Positions 1 to 5,355 of a stretch of 10,662 nucleotides of DNA are shown here, piece after piece. The stretch covers positions 1-10,662 of the forward strand of contig PFDC01000070.1 in assembly GCA_002763035.1 (NCBI GenBank), read 5' to 3'. The DNA is from Candidatus Pacearchaeota archaeon CG10_big_fil_rev_8_21_14_0_10_35_13. Its GTDB lineage: Archaea > Nanobdellota > Nanobdellia > Pacearchaeales > GW2011-AR1. The notes beneath the pieces are model-generated. The model had not been told where the DNA came from, did no database searches, and worked only from the letters and a program-made list of their open reading frames with translations. Position 1 is the first letter of the stretch. Every line of letters begins with the position of its first letter. The position numbers and the translations under genes are program-made.

Positions 1-351
1 TTCTTCGTTCAAGTCCTTGTTTATTGGGAATTCGTTGCTTTCTCCCACTATTACTATTTCTTCAACGGATATTTCGTAACCTGTTGGTGCTCTCTTGTCT
101 TCTTTGATTGTTCCTTCAATCTCTAATGATGCTTCTATTTGTAACTTATCAATTCTTTCCCATAATTCTTCGTCCTTAATATCTTCCTTTTTTACTACAC
201 ATTGTATAATATCACTAACGTCTCTTAATACTATGAATTTCATCTTGTTACTTCCTCTTTCACGATAAATCCATCCTCGCACGGCTACTTTTCCTTTACC
301 TTTTTTCATGGCTTCTTTTATACTTAGGTATTTCGTTTTTTCATTAATCAT
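1..351 (-). CDS. Aspartyl/asparaginyl-tRNA synthetase paralogue, N-terminal part (runs off the left edge)
   Basis: The 117 visible codons start at an ATG (349-351) and stay open to base 1, so the gene continues outside the window. They encode the N-terminal OB-fold anticodon-binding domain of a class IIb synthetase, with the motifs GWIYRERGSNK, FIVLRD, IIQCVV and KRAPTGYE. By eye about three quarters of the residues match the first 115 residues of the gene at 1212-2489, so the two are close paralogues. At the two positions known to influence Asp versus Asn anticodon choice (Trp26 and Lys85 of Thermococcus AspRS) it has Tyr and Pro, a combination also seen in archaeal AsnRS and, for Pro, in non-discriminating AspRS. 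The catalytic domain is not visible, so amino-acid specificity and intactness cannot be judged. A TATA-like box (374-381) lies about 26 bases upstream of the ATG. Confidence 0.85.
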   Translation of the reverse strand, partial: MINEKTKYLSIKEAMKKGKGKVAVRGWIYRERGSNKMKFIVLRDVSDIIQCVVKKEDIKDEELWERIDKLQIEASLEIEGTIKEDKRAPTGYEISVEEIVIVGESNEFPINKDLNEE

Positions 352-373
352 GTTATTCTTATCAACAAATTAC

Positions 374-381
374 TATTTATT
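374..381 (-). promoter_or_regulatory. TATA box of the left-edge synthetase
   Basis: AATAAATA on the minus strand is centred about 26 bases before the ATG at 351. This matches the TATA-to-start distance of other genes in the window and implies a leaderless mRNA. Confidence 0.45.
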
Positions 382-391
382 AATCTTGCGC

Positions 392-489
392 AAGTTAATT
401 CGCTAACACTCATAGCTTTATGATTATGATAGTTGTAAACAATGATTAATCTGGAGCTTAGCACTAACATTTATAATTTATATACTACG
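392..489. repeat. Tandem direct repeat, copy 1 (98 bp)
   Basis: This is the first of two adjacent imperfect copies in the non-coding stretch 352-604, where I see no gene. The first 59 bases (392-450) match copy 2 with four differences, all transitions. Next comes a divergent linker (451-460), then a conserved GCACTAAC and an AT-rich end holding TTTATATA (477-484), which reads TATATAAA on the minus strand. The 59-base block can fold a short hairpin from GTTA/TAAC at 393-406. It does not resemble a tRNA, and two copies without spacers do not make a CRISPR array. Confidence 0.85.
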
Positions 490-588
490 AAGTTAATTCG
501 CTAACGCTCATAGCCTTATGATTATGGTAGTCGTAAACAATGATTAATAGGGAATGTTGGCACTAACGTTTATAGTTTATATACCATT
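490..588. repeat. Tandem direct repeat, copy 2 (about 99 bp)
   Basis: This second copy directly abuts the first. Bases 490-548 match 392-450 with four transitions; its linker (549-559) is one base longer and unrelated in sequence. GCACTAAC and the TATA-like TTTATATA (576-583) are kept. Read on the minus strand, the TATA-like element precedes the conserved 59-base block by about 31 bases, so a transcript start 26 bases downstream would fall just before the block. Confidence 0.85.
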
Positions 589-604
589 AAATATTTTTTC
601 TTGT

Positions 605-868
605 TCATGTTCTTTTATTATTCAACCAGATTATTGAGCAGGCTATTAAATAACTTATCATTACTTCAATTATTATTGTTATGATAAACCCTGACCATCC
701 CCACTTATCAAATAAACCATTTTTCGGGCATTCATCATTCAACCAAATAGCACAGTTAGGATATGTTGCTTGTGGGGTGTTAAGGAATAACAGTATTATT
801 AGTATAATAATACTAATCATTATCTTTGTTCTTGTTATCCTAAAAAAATTTGTTTCTTCATTAATCAT
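605..868 (-). CDS. Small two-helix membrane protein, unknown function
   Basis: This 87-residue protein belongs to no family I recognise. It has two hydrophobic segments: residues about 16-33 (ISIIILIILLFLN) and about 62-83 (FIITIIIEVMISYLIACSIIW). They flank a polar loop with two Cys (PNCAIWLNDEC) and aromatic residues (DKWGW), so it probably spans the membrane twice. An in-frame ATG exists at 886, but I chose 868 because a TATA box, CTTAAATA (890-897), is centred 25-26 bases before it, the spacing seen elsewhere in this window. The 20 bases around this start are identical to those around the start at 351. It lies just after the MazG-like gene, and its TATA box overlaps that gene's stop codon, so it may be transcribed on its own. 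Confidence 0.6.
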   Translation of the reverse strand: MINEETNFFRITRTKIMISIIILIILLFLNTPQATYPNCAIWLNDECPKNGLFDKWGWSGFIITIIIEVMISYLIACSIIWLNNKRT

Positions 869-889
869 GTTATTCTTTATTCTCATAGA

Positions 890-897
890 TATTTAAG
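890..897 (-). promoter_or_regulatory. TATA box of the small membrane protein gene
   Basis: CTTAAATA on the minus strand is centred 25-26 bases before the ATG at 868. The same octamer lies at the same distance before the U32 gene. It overlaps the 3' end of the MazG-like gene. Confidence 0.55.
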
Positions 898-1114
898 CTT
901 TTTTAAAATTCTTTTGGCATTCCTTAGCAATTTCTATGCATCCTTCAGGATCATATCCTAAGTCATCACACCACCTAATTGTTGAGATGATAATATTTCC
1001 TAGTTCTTTCTTTAGTTCCTTATCATTATGGATTTCCTTATCCTTGGGTGCATTTCTTTCCCACCTGCATATATCCCCGAAGACTTTTCCCATTCTCGGG
1101 ATAATCTTTGCCAA
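893..1114 (-). CDS. MazG-like small protein, possibly 5'-truncated
   Basis: The 73 residues from a TTG codon look like a helical MazG-like (all-alpha NTP pyrophosphohydrolase superfamily) protein: RMGKVFGDICRWER, then ELGNIIISTIRWCDDLGYD, then a C-terminal helix. The second motif resembles the usual ELGDxLW segment but has Asn where the metal-binding Asp is expected, and the first lacks the EExxE cluster, so catalysis is doubtful. The frame stays open upstream to a stop at 1187-1189. Those roughly 24 extra codons read like a plausible N-terminal helix (including KSIWSDEKLT) but contain no ATG, GTG or TTG. Either the gene starts at the TTG or it has lost its start. An AT-rich element (1136-1145) lies about 26 bases before the TTG. 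The family assignment is tentative. Confidence 0.5.
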   Translation of the reverse strand: MAKIIPRMGKVFGDICRWERNAPKDKEIHNDKELKKELGNIIISTIRWCDDLGYDPEGCIEIAKECQKNFKKA

Positions 1115-1211
1115 TGTGAGTTTCTCATCAGACCATATACTTTTTGATTCAGCCAGTAGTTCTTTTATTTCCGTTTTTTTCCTCTTTTAGATTATCTCTT
1201 TAATTCTTTAA

Positions 1212-2489
1212 TCATGGTGTTAGTCTATCTCTGTCTCTTGGGAACATTGTTGCTTCTTTAATGTTGTCTAGTCCACAAATCATTTGTGTTAGTCTTTCTA
1301 GTCCTATGCTCCATCCGCTATGTGGCGGTGCTCCGTAACGGAAGCTGTCAATGTAGTCCTTAAAGTTTTTTGGGTTTAGTCCTTTCTTCTTAATCATCCC
1401 TATTAATAATTCTGGTAAGTGTATTCTTTGCCCTCCAGAAGTTATTTCTACACCCCCATAAAGCGCATCAAACCCACAACTCTCTATTGATGCTATCTTT
1501 TCGTCCTTAGGCATAATATAGAAAGGTTTTATTTCTGTAGGCCATGAGTGAGTGAATACTATGCTGTCAGGATATTTCTCGCATAGTTTCCTTTCTTGTT
1601 CTGGGCTGAAGTCTTCTCCTACTTTTCCTCCGACAGCTTTTATTGCTTCCTCGTAATGTAAGTATACTGCTTTAGGAACTTTTACTTTTCCTTTTCTTCC
1701 GAGAACTTCCAGTTCCTTATCGCAGTTATCTAATACTTTTGTTACTATGTACTGTAATACTTTTTCTAAGTATTTCATTATGCTTTCTTGGTTCGTGAAT
1801 GCTACTTCTATGTCCATTTGTCTTATTTCATTAATGTGTCTTGTAGTATTATGCTTCTCTGCTCTCCATACTGGTGTTATAGTGAAGGTTTTTTCCATTG
1901 AACATGCAATCATTTGTTTGTATAGTTGTGGTGACTGGGCGAGGTATGCTTTCTTTTCAAAATATTTTACTTCGAATAGTTCTGTTCCTCCTTCGCTTGA
2001 TGTCGATATTATACATGGCGGTTGTATTTCTACAAATCCTTCTTTTATGAAGAATTCTTCTCTTGCTTGTACATAACGACTTCTTATTTTCATCACTGCT
2101 GTCATCTTTCTACTTCTTAACCATAAGTGTCTTCGGTCTCCTAATAATTCTTCGTTAAGACTCTTGTTTATTGGGAATTCGTTGCTTTCTCCGATTATCT
2201 TTATATCATCAACATCAACCTCATAACCTGTTGGTGCTCTCTTATCTTCTTTTATTGTTCCCGTTAATTCCAGGCTTGCTTCTACTTGTATCTTATCAAT
2301 TTCTTCCCATAATTTTTCATTAATCTTTTCTTTCTTCACTACGCATTGAATGATTTCTGTGCTGTCTCTAAGGACTATGAATTTTAGTTTGTTGCTTCCT
2401 CTTTCACGATAGACCCATCCCCTAATAGAAACTTTTCCCTTGCCCTTCTTAATGGCTTCTTTAATCGTCAAGAAATTTTTTTCAGTCAT
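1212..2489 (-). CDS. aspS: Aspartyl-tRNA synthetase paralogue (Asp-type active site, Asn-compatible anticodon domain)
   Basis: This 425-residue class IIb synthetase attaches an amino acid to tRNA in the cytoplasm using ATP. Residues 1-105 form the OB-fold anticodon domain and about 125-425 the catalytic domain. Motif 2 is VWRAEKHNTTRH (Arg209, Arg217, His218); GGQR ends at Arg355; motif 3 is GLERL (Arg399). QSPQLYKQ carries Lys191, equivalent to the Lys198 of E. coli AspRS that binds the Asp side chain, whereas AsnRS has Leu-Glu there. The active site is therefore read as Asp-specific. In the OB fold, Tyr27 and Pro86 stand at the discrimination positions, unlike the Trp/Lys of discriminating AspRS, so it may charge tRNA(Asn), or both tRNAs, with Asp. 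An AsnRS label is possible if homology is judged on the N-terminus alone. A TATA-like element at 2521-2530 would give a leader of about 10 bases. Confidence 0.85.
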   Translation of the reverse strand: MTEKNFLTIKEAIKKGKGKVSIRGWVYRERGSNKLKFIVLRDSTEIIQCVVKKEKINEKLWEEIDKIQVEASLELTGTIKEDKRAPTGYEVDVDDIKIIGESNEFPINKSLNEELLGDRRHLWLRSRKMTAVMKIRSRYVQAREEFFIKEGFVEIQPPCIISTSSEGGTELFEVKYFEKKAYLAQSPQLYKQMIACSMEKTFTITPVWRAEKHNTTRHINEIRQMDIEVAFTNQESIMKYLEKVLQYIVTKVLDNCDKELEVLGRKGKVKVPKAVYLHYEEAIKAVGGKVGEDFSPEQERKLCEKYPDSIVFTHSWPTEIKPFYIMPKDEKIASIESCGFDALYGGVEITSGGQRIHLPELLIGMIKKKGLNPKNFKDYIDSFRYGAPPHSGWSIGLERLTQMICGLDNIKEATMFPRDRDRLTP

Positions 2490-2520
2490 TTTCTTTTTAC
2501 ATCAATTATTATGCTAACAG

Positions 2521-2530
2521 CTTAATAAAG
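2521..2530 (-). promoter_or_regulatory. Possible TATA box of the 1212-2489 synthetase
   Basis: CTTTATTAAG on the minus strand is centred about 36 bases before the ATG at 2489, ten bases farther than in neighbouring genes. This would give a short leader. It sits in a near-palindrome between the two synthetase genes. Confidence 0.3.
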
Positions 2531-2549
2531 CTTACTTTAGAACTAGTTA

Positions 2550-3935
2550 CTATCCCCTAAGAGCATATTTCTCTATCAACCCTGCAAGCCTATCGCTCCC
2601 ATAATCATCTAAGTCTTCTTTAGGAGCAACAATCTTCCTGTCGGGATACCGGGGCCATGGTTTAGTCAGACGTATATGGTCAAGTCCGAGTAGCCCATAT
2701 ATTATTCTTTCAGGAGCAGCCCCTATACCACCATGAGGTGGCATGCCATATTCTCTTAAGGCTATATATTTCCAGAAGCGACTGATATTCTTCCCCTGTC
2801 CTTTTTCTATGAGGTTCTGAACTAGTTCTTCAGGGTCAGTTATCTTCTCTGCAACTCCGACCATTTCCCCAGCGCTATGAGGCGCGATGAGATCACAGGT
2901 CATTGAGAGTCTTCTATCACTTGGAAGTCTCCTATAGGGGAAGCCTTCTGTTGCAAACGGTGGGAAGTCAACCCAGACATACTTATTTCCGCAATAAGCA
3001 GTTATTATCTCTTCATCTCTTCTTTTGAGGCCTTCACCCCATTCTGTTTCTGATCCTCTTTCTCTCGCCACTGCTATTGCTTCATTATAGGTCATACGTT
3101 CCTGCTTTGAAGGTTCTAATCCTTCGATATCTGGATTAACTCCTAACAGGGATAGTTCTTTATCATTTGATTCTAGAACTACCTTCATCGCATGATGTAT
3201 TGATTCTGTAGAAAGATTTTTTAGGAAGTCTATATCTGCTAATAAGGCTTCAGCTTTTGCGTGGGTATATTCTGCTAAATGTCTCTTTGATCCTGCCATT
3301 TCATTTCTGAACGCAGGAGATATCGTGTATACTCTTCCGAATGCTAGTGCTAATGGTTCTAATTCAAATGTTGCGCATTGTGATAGGAATACTCTTTCTC
3401 CGTGAACTTCAGCCTCTATAGCATTGTCTTTTCCGTATAATGTTTTGTCAGTGATGATTGGTGGTTCTACCAAAACAAATTCTTCTCTTTGAAAGTAATC
3501 ATGTAACGCCCCTACAAAGTCAGTTTTGATCTTTAGAATTGCAGCTCTTTGAGGATTGGAAACGTATACTTCAGGAAATGAGAAAACCACGTTACCAAAT
3601 AAGGGGTCAGAACCATCGATTTCCCAAGGTGATTGTATTCTTAAGCTACTTCTACCGATTACATCCAGGGATTCTATTTTTATCTCCTTAGAATCTTTTC
3701 CTCTGTTTTCTAGAGTTCCCTTAGCTACAACAAATGATCCTTTTCTTGCTTGGTCTAGTCCGTCTTGATCGTAGGTTCTTTTGTCTATTACTAATTGTAC
3801 GCTTCCTGAATGGTCACCTATGTCTAGAAAAAGGATATTCTTATGATCCCTAACACCTACAACTCTTCCAGAAATTTCAACATCATCACCTGACAATCTA
3901 CCTTCCAATGATCGATTGATATTTCTCCATGCCAT
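2550..3935 (-). CDS. AsnRS-like class IIb synthetase paralogue with an altered substrate pocket
   Basis: The 461 residues comprise an OB fold (about 18-95) and a class II catalytic core (about 125-437). Motif 2 FRNE...KRHLAEY (Arg210, Arg218, His219) and motif 3 ending PERI (Arg410) are present, so ATP binding looks intact. The pocket segment QCATFELE has Leu192-Glu193 where AspRS has Lys-Gln; AsnRS also has Leu-Glu, so the closest relatives are probably AsnRS. However, the usual GGxxR loop reads VGVAEK (Lys364 in place of the Arg that contacts the substrate side chain in AspRS/AsnRS). About 24 residues (DLDDYGSDRL...) extend past the usual C-terminus. The gene starts six bases after its upstream partner (3942-5246) and shares that gene's promoter. 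It could be a divergent AsnRS or an enzyme with another amino-acid substrate or product. It is not the short archaeal asparagine synthetase, which lacks an OB fold. Confidence 0.8.
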   Translation of the reverse strand: MAWRNINRSLEGRLSGDDVEISGRVVGVRDHKNILFLDIGDHSGSVQLVIDKRTYDQDGLDQARKGSFVVAKGTLENRGKDSKEIKIESLDVIGRSSLRIQSPWEIDGSDPLFGNVVFSFPEVYVSNPQRAAILKIKTDFVGALHDYFQREEFVLVEPPIITDKTLYGKDNAIEAEVHGERVFLSQCATFELEPLALAFGRVYTISPAFRNEMAGSKRHLAEYTHAKAEALLADIDFLKNLSTESIHHAMKVVLESNDKELSLLGVNPDIEGLEPSKQERMTYNEAIAVARERGSETEWGEGLKRRDEEIITAYCGNKYVWVDFPPFATEGFPYRRLPSDRRLSMTCDLIAPHSAGEMVGVAEKITDPEELVQNLIEKGQGKNISRFWKYIALREYGMPPHGGIGAAPERIIYGLLGLDHIRLTKPWPRYPDRKIVAPKEDLDDYGSDRLAGLIEKYALRG

Positions 3936-3941
3936 GGTATT

Positions 3942-5246
3942 TTAGGGCGTTATTCTATTAGGACCCCTATAAACAAAAGTCACTTCTTTTACACTTTTCT
4001 CGCCGGTGATGTTCATAAGCATTCTTGTGAGTCCAAAGCCACAACCACCATGTGGTGGACATCCGTGTTTGAAGAATTCAGTATATGATCTCAAGCTTTT
4101 TGGGTCAATGCCTTTTTCTTCGATTTGGTTAACAAGGCGGTCATATCTGTGTTCTCTTTGAGCCCCGGTAGTCACTTCCGTGCCCTTCCATATCAGATCA
4201 AAACTTTTGGTTATTTCAGGATTATCGTCAGACCTCATGTGATAAAATGGTCTCACACTCGCAGGGTAGTCTGTTACAAGTACGAACTCATGATTATGAT
4301 TTTCTTTTACATATCTCCCCAGTATTCTCTCACCCTCTAGATCTAAATCTCCTTTCTTGTCGTCTGGAACTTCATAACCTTGCGATTTTAGGATACTATA
4401 AGCTTCTTCCATTGTAACTCTAGGGAAAGGCACTCTTGGTACTTCGACTTGGGCCCCATATCTTTCCGATAATTCTTCACCGTGTTTCCTCTGGACTTCT
4501 GTCATGAAATATTCTATCCATCGTTCTTCCATCGCCATCACATCTTCATGTGAATCAATCCAGGATAATTCCATATCAACACTTGTGAATTCGGTATCAT
4601 GTCTTGAAGTATGAGACTTATTAGCTCTGAATACTGGTCCAATCTCGAATACCCTATCAAAACCAGCAGCCATCGCCATTTGTTTGTAGAATTGTGGTGA
4701 TTGTGCTAATGAGGCTACAGTACCAAAGTAGTCTAATTGGAAGAGTTCTGCTCCTGATTCACTAGCACCAGCCACCAATTTTGGCGAATGAATCTCAACA
4801 AATCCGTTATTGATCCAGAATTCTCTCATTGCTTGCTCTGCAGTTGTTTGAGTTTTAAAGATTAGAAACTTTTTTGGGTCTCTAAGATCAATATGCCGAT
4901 AGTCTAATCTCTTATCTATTCCAGATTCTGAATCAATAGGAGAGGGTTCTTTAGGTTCAGACACTACTTCAACATCATCTACGATTACCTCGTAACCGTT
5001 TAACTTAGCCCTGCTTTGTACGACTTCACCACTTATCCTAACAACTGATTCAGGCCTCAATGAGGACACTAAATCATCTAGGGGTTTACCGGCTTTTTTA
5101 TTGACAGCTTGCACTTTTCCGGTATGATCTCTTAGAATTACAAATTGCATATTCTTTAAGTCTCTTACCCCGTCAACCCAGCACCCCAGATTCACACGTT
5201 TCCCAATATCGTCTCCAAGATTTCCTATCAGTCTTCGGTCTTTCAT
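3942..5246 (-). CDS. aspS: Aspartyl-tRNA synthetase, discriminating type by its anticodon domain
   Basis: This is a 434-residue class IIb AspRS. The OB fold occupies residues about 15-97 and the catalytic domain about 125-434. QSPQFYKQ (Lys188), motif 2 VFRANKSHTSRHDTEF (Arg207, Arg215, His216), GAQREH (Arg364) and a motif 3 with PPHGG and GFGLTR (Arg408) give an Asp-specific active site. In the OB fold Lys81 aligns with Lys85 of Thermococcus AspRS, a marker of enzymes restricted to tRNA(Asp), while Asp25 replaces the Trp/His of the other marker position. It is the first gene of a two-gene unit with the AsnRS-like gene. GC content is clearly higher than in the flanking genes, suggesting later acquisition of the pair. 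Its catalytic domain is closest to that of 5356-6660. A TATA box (5269-5276) sits 26 bases upstream of the ATG. Confidence 0.9.
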   Translation of the reverse strand: MKDRRLIGNLGDDIGKRVNLGCWVDGVRDLKNMQFVILRDHTGKVQAVNKKAGKPLDDLVSSLRPESVVRISGEVVQSRAKLNGYEVIVDDVEVVSEPKEPSPIDSESGIDKRLDYRHIDLRDPKKFLIFKTQTTAEQAMREFWINNGFVEIHSPKLVAGASESGAELFQLDYFGTVASLAQSPQFYKQMAMAAGFDRVFEIGPVFRANKSHTSRHDTEFTSVDMELSWIDSHEDVMAMEERWIEYFMTEVQRKHGEELSERYGAQVEVPRVPFPRVTMEEAYSILKSQGYEVPDDKKGDLDLEGERILGRYVKENHNHEFVLVTDYPASVRPFYHMRSDDNPEITKSFDLIWKGTEVTTGAQREHRYDRLVNQIEEKGIDPKSLRSYTEFFKHGCPPHGGCGFGLTRMLMNITGEKSVKEVTFVYRGPNRITP

Positions 5247-5268
5247 TAAATAGAAATATCAAACATCC

Positions 5269-5276
5269 TTTATAAG
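5269..5276 (-). promoter_or_regulatory. TATA box of the aspS/AsnRS-like pair
   Basis: CTTATAAA on the minus strand is centred 26 bases before the ATG at 5246, so transcription is expected to start at or next to the start codon and to cover both genes of the pair. Confidence 0.6.
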
Positions 5277-5287
5277 TCTTTCCATGA

Positions 5288-5306
5288 GTAACTATTTCTT
5301 AGTTAC
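5288..5306. promoter_or_regulatory. Inverted repeat GTAACT-7-AGTTAC upstream of the 5246 promoter
   Basis: This is a perfect 6-bp inverted repeat with a 7-base centre, about 12 bases upstream of the TATA box (5269-5276) and downstream of the 5356-6660 stop codon. Its placement suits an operator or activator site. There is no T-run after it on the minus strand, so a terminator role is less likely. Confidence 0.3.
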
Positions 5307-5355
5307 ACCATTTATCGGATTTTGGCAGATGTGAGAACTCGTTCTAGATGAAGGT

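Noticed and set aside
1..351. Truncated pseudogene of a synthetase
   Set aside because: The frame is open and runs off the window edge, so nothing shows that it is broken.
392..588. CRISPR array
   Set aside because: There are only two copies of about 98 bp, directly abutting with no spacers and no cas gene nearby.
869..886. Longer start (ATG at 886) for the small membrane protein
   Set aside because: It would sit only about 8 bases after the TATA box centre; the ATG at 868 has the 25-26 base spacing seen for other genes.
1171..1190. Frameshift in the A-run upstream of the MazG-like gene hiding an ATG start
   Set aside because: I read the other frames by hand between 1190 and 1214; each meets a stop with no ATG, so a single slip does not restore a start.
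1747..2076. Plus-strand open frame opposite the 1212-2489 synthetase
   Set aside because: It lies over the motif 2 region of a clear synthetase on the other strand and has no promoter or family.
2550..3935. Archaeal asparagine synthetase related to AsnRS
   Set aside because: That family lacks the N-terminal OB fold and is about 290-300 residues; this protein has an OB fold and 461 residues.
5247..5355. tRNA or other structured RNA gene in the gap between the two AspRS genes
   Set aside because: No cloverleaf or T-loop motif is visible; the gap is explained by a promoter and a short inverted repeat.
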